Source: Pomacea canaliculata (taxonomy: Eukaryota > Mollusca > Gastropoda > Architaenioglossa > Ampullariidae). Taken from it: a stretch of DNA of 64,000 nt. The notes below the pieces were generated by a model. That model had not been told where the DNA came from, ran no database searches, and was given only the letters and a program-made list of their open reading frames with translations. Shown here one piece after another: positions 51,262-63,018 of this stretch; the first letter of the stretch is position 1, and every line of letters begins with the position of its first letter. The DNA lies in contig NC_037590.1 in NCBI RefSeq assembly GCF_003073045.1, positions 32,992,327-33,056,326 of the forward strand, read 5' to 3'. Both the position numbers and the translations under genes were made by a program.

Positions 51262-52147
51262 GTCAAATGAGTATTTTTATATGCTTTTGTTATAATTAGC
51301 CTGCCATTTGATAAATTTAGTAGCGAGTAGCTTCCCATATACTAACACTACTGAAAATCTAGAGTTGTTTCCCTTTTACACTTTACGCTATCGCAAGGCA
51401 AAATATCCTTGCAAAAAGAAATTCTCAAATAAAGGTATTAAGAATAATGTAAATAAAACTACGAAAAACGTATAAAGAATAACCGCCGCAGTAAGGAAAT
51501 AATTTGATGTTAAAGATATGCAGAAATTTTAAAGTAAAAAGTATTTAAATATTATGTTGTGTTACTAAACCTGAATATTATGTAAAGCTAAATGCAACTG
51601 TTTCCGTATATCAGTTGTTAAATTCAGAAACTCGTCCATGAATAAATGCATGTGATGATTCGATCGTTTCCTTTGAGAACTTTCCGCGTAGTACAAAACA
51701 ATCATGATCAAAATTAACAATTGTTCTTATCAGCGTAATATCTGATACGTCCCCCAATTAGGGACTTCGATATTACACTGATTTAGAGAACATGACGGAG
51801 GGTTAGGGACTTGCTCCACCTCTACCAAGGGTCAGCCTGGTGATGAAGTACCTCCAGGACTGACCCACTCCCCTCCAGGGGAGAAAAACTAATGAATGTC
51901 AGATTTGAGAGTTAATCACGTTATTACTTCTGATTGTCTAAGAAACACATTCCTTCCTAGTCAATAGACGTCACCCAATCGAAAGCATTTAATTAGAGGT
52001 TGAAGTTGACGACCTGACATCCTCCAACTCATTCCATCGACTTTGCTTTAAATTAAGCGCCAATAAAACACAGGAGAGGGCATATTAATAGTGACCACAG
52101 TTGGGTTATATCGGTTGACTTGGTATCCCACCAGAGAGTCCTGGGGT
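51262..52147 (+). repeat. Spacer repeat R4, left part
   Basis: Homology to R1 starts at TCAAATGAGTATTTTTATAT. It has a variable window (51614-51721) and a U2-like block (51722-51867). It breaks at CCTGGGGT (52140-52147), the target duplication of the hAT element, and resumes at 63,019. Confidence 0.85.
51722..51867 (+). pseudogene. U2 snRNA 3' part-like sequence in R4
   Basis: TGTTCTTATCAG to ACTGACCCA. CCTCCAGGA in stem-loop IV is intact, as in R2 and R3 (R1 has CCTCCATGA). The Sm position again reads ATTTAGAG. Confidence 0.84.
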
Positions 52148-52655
52148 CAGGGCCGCCGAGAGCCAGCCCGGGCCCCGGGACAGACGACCTCTCCGGGCCC
52201 CTTGTATTTGTAATCGTAAATTATTTTCTCAGTATATAATGTATGTTTACATTTCGAATCTCAATGTCTACACTTCCTTCAGTAACGAAATATAGACTGC
52301 ACTAGGATCTACATCACTACTTGAACATAAAGTTGTTTACATGCGAGTGGTTAGTAAATGAGGAAAAATGGTGTTAAAGGATCAGACTTGTAGCACCCCG
52401 CTTCACAGACCTCCCCCCCCCCCCCCCGAGTAAGGACTGTTACGTCAGCAGCGATGTCCAAACCTCGACAGATTAGAAAAACGGCTAGAGCCTAAAGACA
52501 GTACAACAATCGTTTCCAACAGCCTATTGCAGGTGTGATAAAGATAGCTATTCGCCGTCTATACAAGGAACGGTGTCTGGCATTACACAAATACAACAGT
52601 GTCCGCTCGAGTAATAGAGGTCCATACAATACCGGGTGCACCCATTGCCTTAAAA

Positions 52656-55258
52656 TTACACGAGTGGTGCTTTGCGGGCTTTACGACTCGCAAAAAGTTC
52701 GATAATACAATCGAAATCGATTGTTCTTGCGAGCCGAGACTCCACTGCCAGGACTCCTAAGCTGCTTAACCGATCTTGGCACATTGTTGACCGCAACACG
52801 TTCTTTACTCTGGCCAGAATGCTGAAAGAACGTTCTGCTTGAGCGACGGTAACTGGCAATGTGCAAAAGATTCTAAGAATCACTGTTATATTTGTGAACA
52901 GGGTGTCGATCTTTAGATAGTGTCATTTATTTAACAGTTCTAAGGGTGTCAGTGATAAATCTCCGAGGTTAGCATTATGAATTGCTTTTAAGTGTTCAAG
53001 TTCACTAATCAAGTTCTCCCCCGATACATCAACGCTATACTTCTTAGCAAGGATGCTAGCACTTTTACATATTTCTTCGTCACTCATTTTTGGGTACTTC
53101 CATATCACCCCAAACATCGTCTCCAGGTTCTTGGCAGCGTCATAACGAGAGGTCATGTTTCCAATGACACAGTCCAGAACACGGTAAAAAACGTTGCGCT
53201 TGAAATGATCTTCTGGAGTGCAAGTGTCTTCTGTATCAACTCTCTTGCCATCTGGACATAGTTTCTTTCTTTTTTTTCTTCGTTCGTCCGTATAGAACGA
53301 GGCGGCCACGTCACAGCTGACAGCAACATTTTTGCTCTCAACCAAGATAGACTCCCACTTGTTTCGTAAGCAGGTTAAATCTTCAATGAGACCTTTTATG
53401 TTTTCAACCTCGGCATCAAGTGTGGCCTCTCTGGCTTGAGGCACAGTGCTTCTAAAATTTATTAGCGTAAGGACTTTCAACCAAATCGATGACATCAAAA
53501 TGCATTCGAAAGAATTCAAGTAGGTGTGGATGCCATGCACATCAGCACGCGTCTCAGCCGTAAGATTTAACTCCTCTACCAGTTCTAGAGCTTTTTTTAA
53601 TCTTGAAAGGTGTGCCACAAATGGTTTTACGCTGTCTAACCTTGCTGACCAACGTGTATTTGCTAAGTTGTGCAGAGAGCAGCCAATAGTTTCTGTCAGA
53701 ATTTCCCATCTTTGAGGGCTGCTGCTAAATAAAGTATACAGTTTCTGCACAGCTCCGAAGAACGTTATCACTTCCTGACAACATTCAGCAGCATGAACCC
53801 CACACAAATTTAAACTGTGACACGCACACGGAGAGTACATCGCTAAAGGATTGTCTTTCAGTATAAGAGCTTGTACGCCCTTATATGCCCCGGCCATATT
53901 GCTGCCGTTGTCAAAGCCTTGCCCGCGACAGTCTGACAGTGATATGTGGTGCTTACGGAGAGTATGGCGAATAAGCTCTGCTATTGCTTCTCCAGTTTTC
54001 TTGTTGCAGTTAACAAATTCAATGAATCTCTCCTGGCCTCCTGCACCTCATATTTATTAGTACACGCTTTCAAGTGTACATAGCGCAGAATGAAGACAGT
54101 TTGCTCAACGTGTGCCGAGTCAGGAGTTGCGTCAACAATGATGGAATAGTATTTGGCTGCCTCCAATTCCTTTAAAATAGCTCTAGTTACCTTGCTGGCA
54201 CAACATTTAATAAATTCGTTCTGGTTGTCAGAAGAAAGGTAGTGAACTTGCAACCTCTCATGATCTATTTGTGAGTTCCTCACTTTGTTTAAGTGATCTG
54301 CAAGCACAGGGTCATAATGACCAATCAGTTCTAATAGACCAAGGAAATTACCATTCGATGGATCTCCGATAAGCTGGCCTGTTCCTCTGAAGGCCAATCC
54401 TCTCTCTCCAAGGAACAGAACAACATCAATAATTCTTTGTAGAATTAGTTTCCACTGCTCTGTTTTACTTTTGATGCTCTGTATTAACAGATTGTCCACC
54501 CCCGTGTCACACCGTAAATTTTTTTCCAGTTGACGCCACTGAATATAGCAGTTTTTATGGCTGATACTGTTTTCGTGCTCGGGAACTTTTTCATGTAGTT
54601 TTTTCCATTTCTGAGCAGTAGTATATCCGTAGGGGGAAGCCAGAGATGAACGACTTGCAGTTAGTTGGCTGCTCAACAAACGGCAGGGAAAACAAAACAA
54701 TGCTTGTTTACCTTTACTCCAAACTAGCCAGTCGCGTCGTACAGTTTCGCCGTTTTTCAATTTAATTTGAAGCAGCGAAACTGGAAATGAGCGTCCCGAA
54801 GAATCATCCGGAAAACATGCTGGTAAATTTGCGGGACCTCGTCGAATAGCTTCTTCAATGTGATAGGCAGAAGTCGTTTTTGTCTCTAGTAGTCCGACAT
54901 TAAAGTCATTACAAGGACGAGTCGATGTCGTCTCCGTTAGGAGAGATTCCTCTTCTGGTCCCTCGTCTTTGTGCCCCTCTGAAGCAGTAGGACAAGTCAA
55001 TAAGTCATTTACAATTGCTGAACAAGCGAGCTCTGGTAGACAGTCGCTGTTTCCAGCTTCCTGATAAACATCAGTGGATTTAGCTGCTGCTTCGCCTGCT
55101 TGGTCACAGTCATCAGAGGGCTGATTACAGTTACTAGATGTAGCGGTAACTCTAGAGGTGAAGCCCACACTCTGTAGCGTTCTTTGACGTGTAACTGTGC
55201 TTTTTTCTCGTGCTGCCCTTTCTTTTCTCTTTTGCGCTCCAGACTTGTGATGATACAT
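52656..55258 (-). pseudogene. hAT transposase (ZMYM1-like: zinc finger, DUF4371, hAT C-terminal dimerisation)
   Basis: The start Met at 55258 opens MYHHKSGAQKRKERAAREK, usual for this family. Next come a TTF/BED-like zinc-finger region (VWSKGKQALFCFPCRLL), a DUF4371 RNase H-like core (GERGLAFRGTGQLIGDPSNG, YYSIIVDATPDSAH, DNGSNMAGAYKG) and the C-terminal AERSFSILARVKN...LRS motif. The protein would cut and paste the element. It is broken by one frameshift at about 54,025-54,050 and one in-frame TGA at 52923-52925; otherwise the roughly 870-codon reading is clean, so inactivation is fairly recent. Confidence 0.9.
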
Positions 55259-58200
55259 GACAACTCAGGCGTTGTAAGAATTAGCAAGTAACTGGAACGA
55301 ACACAATTTAAATATTTTTATATATGTATATATCATAATTTATACCAGATATAACTGATTTGTGCTTGTCCTTGACGGCAACTACATGATTTAAATCAGA
55401 GAGCATGTGCGGGGTATGTGCATACGTGCGTGGTGCGCATGGCACTGGCATCGATAGAAATCCACACATTTTGCCAAACTCAACTAAATTTGACAGGAAG
55501 ATTATCAAACAAACGGGCATCACCTGGACAAAATGCAGTACCCATGCTAGTAATGAATGCAAGAAAGTGAATGAAATTGTACCCGTTACATTTTACTCTA
55601 CCGTGGGTAAGTAGACCTCTTCGTTGCAAAGGCGTAAACTTTGAAAAAGATTGCTTATAAGGCCTGCAAGATCTCGCACACTATTCTATTTAGTAAAAAA
55701 TAGTAAAATAGTGTCATACAATCATAACCTTTTTAAAACTGCCTAAGGCTAAGACGTATTTCTCTCGTAATCTCGTTAGTACCTCTTCTAATTGTCTTCT
55801 GTCTATCCCAACACTGTGGTATCAAATAGCCTTTTTGTTCTAAGTGCTGCGCTTTTGTACTAAGCTCACTGACGTGCAAGGAAATGTTCTCTATGTAAGT
55901 GATTTATACTTCTACGTGTAAAGAGGAAGAAGCGAAGAAGTAAATGCCTAAACAAGTCTTCATCGAGTGTCGTTAATAACCTCATTAAAAAAGTGTTTGC
56001 TGCTACCAACAGCAGAGCACATCAGTTATCATTTTTATCAACTTACATAACAAACACGCAGCACCTATCGAAAGTCCCTTCCTATATTATTCCTTTAGCA
56101 AAACCGCTCGCGCGCACACACACATACACACAATAACAACACACACGCATGCTGTTACACGTAAACAAATATCTTAACTGAGCTGTCGCCTTCAGACTCT
56201 TTAAAGCAGAAATTTTGAATTCATCCAACTTTTTACGAAGCATAAACTCGGTCGACTTCAACCCCCATCAGTCACTAGCCGTAAAATACGTGTTGAGTTT
56301 TAGAAGACAAAGCAACTGTTTTAAAGACTAGTTAGCTAGTAAGTGTTAATACTTTTAATATTTAAGGAGATTAGAAGGTTTTGTGACAATGACATAAAAA
56401 TAGAAATGTTTAGCATATTTTAGCTGAATCGTAATAGTTCATAATACAAAGTTATACAGTACTAATATTGTCATTTTACCTGCTGACTAAAAACTTTATG
56501 AGCTTTTCTCACAAACTTCATTATTGTCAGTCAATTTGAGACGCTAGTCACTCTCATTGACATTGATGTTCCTGCCTTGTCAAATGCTATTTGCCAATAA
56601 ACAGAAAATCATAGAAGCATAAATAAAAAACTAGTGTACTTACCATAATAACAAAGTGCAGCGTATCTCGGCTTTTCGAGTCTAGAAGACAGCGTGCGAC
56701 AGGCAGGAGAGTGCGGTGTGAAATGAAGTGACTATCGCTATCTCTAAGGTCCAACTGTCCAACTGTCCAAACTTTCTTTGGTCCAATGACTCCGATGGGA
56801 AGGGATGGGAAAATTAAGTGTCTGGTCAAACACACGGCGACTTTACCGCTGACTCGTCTGTCTCATAAAAATGTCAGTCTACACCTCCAGTTGCTCCAAA
56901 CCCCGACCATTTAATTCCCAGTCCATTCCGTCGAGTCTTCCAGATACTATCGCACCCACGCCCCCTTTCCCTTTTGTCGTGTTGTCAGCAACAATGCATT
57001 ACGGCCCACGGCCGATGGCCGTCATGGGTGGAAGTTGCTGTCATCTTAGTCACTGGCCTCTAAACTAAAACAGGGCCAACATAATTTGCCTCTGCCTTGA
57101 TTGTGGTTCAAGACATGGAGAAATTTAATGAAAACGTGGACAAACTAACACTTATGTCATAACTCATAACACATCTGTAAACTTTTCTTTTCTTCCCTTC
57201 TTCATCGTGAAACAAATATACGTTACACGAAGCTCCTTTAAAAACACATTCAAATATATGTGATAATTCGAAAAGCAAATGTCGCAGCCACCGCAAAACT
57301 CAATATACAGCACCATATATGACAGCTTCCTTGAAGACAACTAGCGAACAATAAGAAAGATTCCGAGGTGGCTTTGGGGGACTGATGGTGGGTAGATAGT
57401 ATCTCGTTTTCACCGGGAGCTTTGTCGGCAAAGAGCAAAAGAAGGTCGGAGGCCGATGTGTTATTACAGGGCGATGCTGGTACATCGCCGGAGGTCGTGC
57501 GATCGTCCCACACCTTTAGTTACAGCAGTCCGAGTCCTCCCCTTTCCGGTGACATAACTCTCCTCCCTACCTCTATCCGGGCCATCCACTCACCGTGCGA
57601 ACCCTGTCTCTACACTTAAATTACCTTTTTCATGCTAGACTCCTCTTTATCATCCTCCTCCAGCTCCAAACTTCCCGCGACACCACCGTGATCATTTATA
57701 AACCTAATATTTGCGGGACAGCAGTTTTTAAAATGTTTTGCAATAATGTGTTCTATTTTGCTGGCTGCGATAGTATTACAGGATAATATAGTCTCAGTGT
57801 ATCAAGGATCTACTGTGTAGACTAATGTAGTTGTTTGTTTGGTGATGGAGATACGGTTAAAGAAAGTCTCAGTGTTGCTAAGTAACTACGAAAAAAAGCA
57901 GCCTTGATGTCTCTCGCTTACAGGTTGCAGCGCCAGGGGCGGGCCCCCACCGTCTCGGTTCACGGAGTGGCCACACATCAGTAACATACCTGCCTGATCT
58001 CCATTGTTAATTCCGATCTGCTTGCAGGGCCCGCCCCCTCCACCACCCACCCACCCACCTAGTGGCACCTGTAGCCAGCAATCTCATGGCACGAACGTTC
58101 TTCTGGGCTGTTCACACGCGATAAAATCTTTGGTGTCCAGCGGCCGTCGCCTCTTGGCTTGTCCAGCGAGAATATGATAACCGCTGACTACACTTCTCAC

Positions 58201-58388
58201 GACAGGCCCCGGTACCCCGAAATTGTATTCTACAGACTTGAAACTCAACTTCTGCATGTGTAATGCTTGGGTCTTCTGTCCTTAGACCTTTCTTTAAAAG
58301 AAAAAGAAAAGGAGAAGAAGAAAAAAAAAAAATCCACTGACCAAGGCCGGGCCCCCCTTGACAGCCGCGGGCCCGGGTACACTAGACC
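55259..58388. other. Non-coding interior of the hAT element
   Basis: No domain is recognisable. It contains CA repeats (56112-56155), a poly-purine run near 58,296-58,331 and GC-rich subterminal blocks around 57,930-58,060 and 58,345-58,388. It may include promoter and untranslated sequence of the transposase gene. Confidence 0.5.
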
Positions 58389-58393
58389 CCCTG

Positions 58394-58574
58394 TGTGACA
58401 TAAGCCAAGTGTTGGCCTTATTCCCAAAATGAACAATCCGTAAAAGGTTTAGTTCCGGTGAAGAGATTTAAATATACTTGGGCGGGAGCCGACATGAAGC
58501 TGTCTCTTGTGTGTTTTCTAACTGGACAGTTTAATGAGTGCCACCTCTAATACCCACAAACCAATAACACAACA
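58394..58574 (+). repeat. 5' LTR
   Basis: 181 bp, TG...CA ends, identical by eye to the 3' LTR. It is short for the family. TTTAAATATA near its middle is a candidate TATA region. Confidence 0.93.
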
Positions 58575-58592
58575 TGGTGTCAGAAGTGAGCA
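58575..58592 (+). other. Primer binding site (tRNA-Leu)
   Basis: TGGTGTCAGAAGTG immediately follows the LTR. It is the complement of CACTTCTGACA plus CCA, the 3' end of animal tRNA-Leu. Confidence 0.8.
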
Positions 58593-58697
58593 GCAAAGTG
58601 CTAGCTGTGTGATTTCTCCAGAAACTTTCAGGTGGGCACGTTTTTTCTCATTTTGAAATATTGCGTCGTACGTTCGCAAAGTGAAATTTCTCGCAAG

Positions 58698-59936
58698 ATG
58701 GCAGAGACACATCAGAGACAACACTTCACTGCAAACGTTCCGGTTCCCTCAAAGCTGGATTTGTCTTCTAACATTGAAGTAAATTGGAAAAAATTTATTC
58801 GTCAGTGGCAGAACTATGAGGTAGCTACGCGCCTTGATAAAGAAGATTCAGCTTATCGTTGTGCAGTTCTATTAGCTTGCATTGGTGAGGACGCACAAGA
58901 AATCTATGAAGGATTATCCTTTGCAGAAGGGGAGAACGACAAAGATATTCAGACTGTCATCGACAAGTTCAGCGACTTTTGTTTGGGTAGCACACATGAA
59001 GTGTATGAGAGCTACAAGTTTCATAGCCGAAACCAAAACAAGGATGAGTCAGTTGATACTTACGTCGCAGCTTTACGCAAGTTAGCAAAATCATGTGATT
59101 TCAAGGATGTTGACCGCATGATTCGTGACAGGCTTGTGATCGGTGTTCAAGATGACACTATGCGTGAAAAATTGTTGCAGAAGAAAACACTCAAGCTTAC
59201 AGAAGCAATAGAAATTTGCAGAGCTCATGAGACTTCCAAGACTCAAGCACACTCGATGTTGGCAAGCAACAGCGAGAGTACAGTTGAGAAAACCATCAAC
59301 AAGATTCAGAAAGGTCAGCGAAAAGTTCGTTGCGGTACGAAGCCAGGCCTTCGGGGAAAACCAGAGACTAAGCCATGCTCTCGATGCGGAAAAGGTTCCC
59401 ACAACAGAGATGGTTGTCCTGCAAAGAACGCTAAATGCAGAAAATGTTCCAAGATTGGTCACTACGCTGCAGTCTGTTGCTCTTCAGGTTCTCCTACGAT
59501 TCACACAGTGGAAGAGGAAGAAGAAGACGAAGAAGCTTACATGGGTATGATTGTGGGCAGTGTGACAACAGATCCTTGGAAAGTCAGTCTCCTGATGGAA
59601 GACACAGAGAATGTATTTAAGCTTGACACCGGAGCTGATGTTACCGTCGTACCTCAGACCGCAGTTCCAGCAGCCAAGCGACCATTGCAGAAAGTGCGCA
59701 AGAAACTGTATGGTCCAGGTCGTGTTGAGATAGCTGTGGAAGGCATGTTCAAGGCAAAACTGACATACAAGAATGTCTCTACACTGCAAGATGTGTATGT
59801 CGTAAAAACACTTGAAGAACCATTGCTAGGTCGACCAGCCATTACAGCGTTGAAGTTGATTGAGAGAATCAACACAGTTATAGAAGACCACGAAAACAGT
59901 ACAAGGAAGAATTCCCAAAACTCTTCAGAGGACTAG
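58698..59936 (+). pseudogene. Gag and protease region of the Gypsy element
   Basis: The region shows a capsid-like part, two zinc knuckles (CSRCGKGSHNRDGC and CRKCSKIGHYAAVC) and a retropepsin motif LDTGADVTVV. It belongs to a broken fossil element. Confidence 0.88.
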
Positions 59937-59999
59937 GAAGTCTACAAGATCCTTACAAGATTCGTCTGAAAGAACAAGCTGTTCCATATGCAGTAGCAG

Positions 60000-61290
60000 C
60001 TCCAAGACGCTTACCTTTGCCCTTGAAACAGAAAGTCAAGGCAGAATTGGATCAACTTGAAGAACAGGGGAGTGATTCGCACAGTCACTAAGCCCAGTGA
60101 TTGGTGCGCCCCAATAGTAGTGGTGCCCAAGAGCGACGAGAGAGTCAGAATCTGCGTCGATCTGAGCAAACTAAATGAAGCAGTTCGCAGAGAGAACTAC
60201 CCGTTACCGTCAACAGATGAACTGTTAGCCCAGCTGTCAGGAGCAAAAATGTTCACAAAGCTTGATTGCAAAAAGGGTTTCCATCAACTTCCACTGGATG
60301 AAGGAAGTCAGGAGTTAACAACCTTCATCACACCTTTTGGAAGGTACTGTTATACACGCTTACCCTTCGGGATAAGTTCAGGGCCAGAAGTATTTCAACG
60401 ACGAATGTCTCAACTTCTGGCGAACCATGAAAATGTCATTTGTGACATTGACGACCTGCTCATTTTCGGTAAGAACAAGCAAGAACATGATCGTTACTTG
60501 AAGAAAGTGATGTCGACGCTTCAAGAAGCGGGCATTACCCTGAACGATGAGAAGTGCCAGTTTGCCAAAGAGAAGATATCCTTTCTCGGGCACATCATCT
60601 CGAAAGATGGGATCGCCATCGACCCAGAGAAACTGTCTGCTGTGAAGAATTTTCCCAAGCCAGACAACATTTCTGATCTCAGAAGATTGTTAGGAATGGT
60701 TAACCACGTTGCGAAGTTTGCAGGCCCTAACCTCGCAAACGACAGCAAACCGCTACGTGACCTGCTCAAGAAAAACATAGAGTGGTGTTGGGACACTGCT
60801 CAAGAAACCTCGTTTGAGAAGATTAAGAAACAGCTGACTGAAGCTCCAGTGTTGGCACACTATGGTACTGACAAAACGACCGTCGTCTCAACAGATGCTT
60901 CATCTTTCGGTCTCGGTGCAGTATTACTTCAGAAACAGTCAGATGGTCACCTCAAGCCAGTTTTCTACGCATCAAGAAGTATGACGGAAACTGAGCGCAG
61001 GTACGCACAAGTTGAGCGTGAAGCACTCGCAGTGACTTGGGCGTGTGAAAAGTTCTGTGACTACATCACAGGACTTCGTGATCTGACAATCGAAACTGAC
61101 CACAAGCCATTATTGGCTCTACTGAAAACAAAGAACCTTGAAGATCTACCTCCGAGAATTCAGAGATTCCGGATGCGCCTGATGAGGTTCAAGTACAACA
61201 TTGTCTACACAAAAGGCAAGAATCTCGTGACTGCTGACACACTCTCACGAGCCCCAGTAAGAAACACTCAGAAAGATGAGAGGAAGTGAA
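60000..61290 (+). pseudogene. Reverse transcriptase and RNase H region of the Gypsy element
   Basis: Ty3/Gypsy RT motifs (LPFGISSGPEVFQ, DIDDLLIF) and RNase H motifs (STDASSFGLGAVL, ETDHKPLLALL) are present. It is part of the broken fossil element. Confidence 0.88.
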
Positions 61291-62698
61291 GAAGAAGAGA
61301 TCTTCATCAAGCAAGTGATTCAGAGCTTGCCAGCCAGTGAAAAACGCATCGAAGAAATCAAGAATGAGACTGCAAGAGATACTGTTTGTAAGACAGTGCT
61401 GTATTATCTCCACAATGGATGGCCACGTTCTAGTCCAGAACATGAAGAACTGAAAACGTTTTGGACAGTACGTTCAGAAGTCACAGAACATGATGGACTT
61501 CTTCTCTACAGATCAAGACTGATCATCCCTGAAGTACTGAGAACAGACATTCTCCACAGACTTCACATTGGACATCAAGGCATCGTAAAATGTCGTGCCT
61601 TGGCCAGAGAGAGCGTTTGGTGGCCAAAGCTTTCTAAGCAGATAGAGTCCCATGGTACAGAAGTGCACAATTTGCATCAAGGAGAGGCCAATTCCCCCTG
61701 AGCCACTCATTCCCTCTGTCACACCAGCATTCCCTTGGCAGAAAGTTGGCATGGACATCTTTGAACTGAAAAAAAAAACAGTACTTACTGGTGGTGGACT
61801 ATTATTCACGTTATATTGAGTTGGCACACCTAAAGAATACTTCGGCGGAAACAGTCATCAACCATGTTAAGAGCATATTTTCCCGCCATGGAATTCCACA
61901 AATTGTCATCTCAGACAACGGCCCGCAGTTCTCCAGCAAGCAGTTCCAAACGTTCGCTCAACAGTACGAGTTCACTCACACAACAAGCAGCCCGTACTAT
62001 CCACAAGCGAATGGCGAAGCCGAACGCGCCGTTCAAACCGTGAAATCAATCCTGAAGAAGGCAGATGATCCTATTTAGCGATTCTCACATATCGCGCTAC
62101 GCCACTTCAGCAAGGTCTCAGTCCAGCAGAACTGTTGTTCGGCGAGAAGACTACGCACCATGGTCCCCACAATACCATCTCAGTTTTCCGAGAAAAAGGA
62201 AAAAGAAAGGAAGGACTTTCAGAAGAAAGACGAGATGCAGAAGATGAAAAATAAACAGAACTTCGACAGAGCACACCGTGCCAGACCAGCCGCTGAGTTG
62301 GAACCAGGTCAGCCAGTTTGGGTGAAGCCAACCAGACACCAGGGACAATCATCAAGTCTCTGCCCAACAGATCATATGAGGTAGAGACTCCCTACGGTCG
62401 CCAACGACGCAACCGCCGTCTCTTGATTCCCAGAGATCTCAATCCCGAGAATCCCAGACCTATCCCAAAGACTCTGTCGTCCCTTATTCCAACAAACCCA
62501 AAGTCCGAAGAGGATCTCGACCCCTTGTCTGATACACACTCAGATGATCCAGACATTCCTGTTACCAATCCAGAGCCATGTCCAGGAGCCGCAGCCAGGA
62601 AGGTGCCAGCGTCCAAAGTCATCGCTCCTCCAGACCAGCCTGTCAAGACTACCAAGAGTGGTCGCACCATCAAGATCCCACAGAGACTTGACTTGTAA
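61290..62698 (+). pseudogene. Integrase region of the Gypsy element
   Basis: Integrase zinc-finger and catalytic-core signatures (HRLHIGHQGIVKCR, SDNGPQFSSKQF) are visible, and a Pro-rich tail follows. The region is interrupted and not functional. Confidence 0.85.
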
Positions 62699-62808
62699 AT
62701 GATTGACTCGAAGCTAACGCACATAGACTTGAATAGGAAATTCAAGAATATTAAAATTAATGTTAATTAAGTTATATTGAAACAATGTCCATTTTAAAGA
62801 AAGGGAGA

Positions 62809-62989
62809 TGTGACATAAGCCAAGTGTTGGCCTTATTCCCAAAATGAACAATCCGTAAAAGGTTTAGTTCCGGTGAAGAGATTTAAATATACTTGGGCGG
62901 GAGCCGACATGAAGCTGTCTCTTGTGTGTTTTCTAACTGGACAGTTTAATGAGTGCCACCTCTAATACCCACAAACCAATAACACAACA
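62809..62989 (+). repeat. 3' LTR
   Basis: 181 bp, identical by eye to the 5' LTR, preceded by the purine tract AAAGAAAGGGAGA. Confidence 0.93.
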
Positions 62990-63018
62990 CCCTGCCCCCC
63001 CCCCTCTCGTCAGGCCTG

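Larger units (their letters stand above)
58394..62989 (+). mobile_element. Ty3/Gypsy LTR retrotransposon, near complete, broken
   Basis: A 4.6-kb element with two 181-bp LTRs (58394-58574, 62809-62989) that look identical, starting TGTGACAT and ending AACA. Five-base flanking duplication CCCTG (58389-58393, 62990-62994). A primer site TGGTGTCAGAAGTG follows the 5' LTR and matches the 3' end of tRNA-Leu. A purine-rich tract precedes the 3' LTR. Parts in order: gag with two CCHC knuckles and protease (about 58.7-59.9 kb), reverse transcriptase and RNase H (about 60.0-61.3 kb), integrase (about 61.3-62.7 kb). No envelope gene is seen. The coding part has about four or five interruptions. Identical LTRs mean a young insertion. 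The two zinc knuckles suggest the Mag/SURL-like branch, tentatively. Confidence 0.93.
52148..63018 (-). mobile_element. hAT DNA transposon (with a nested Gypsy element)
   Basis: Terminal inverted repeats are CAGGGCCGCCGAGAG at the left and, in complement, CAGGCCTGACGAGAG at the right (12 of 15 match). The 8-bp duplication CCTGGGGT (52140-52147, 63019-63026) is diagnostic of hAT. Without the nested LTR element its length is about 6.27 kb. Subterminal regions are rich in GGGCCC and CCCGGG, possible transposase binding sites. The transposase is on the minus strand in the left half; 55,259-58,388 is non-coding as far as I can see. Confidence 0.92.
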
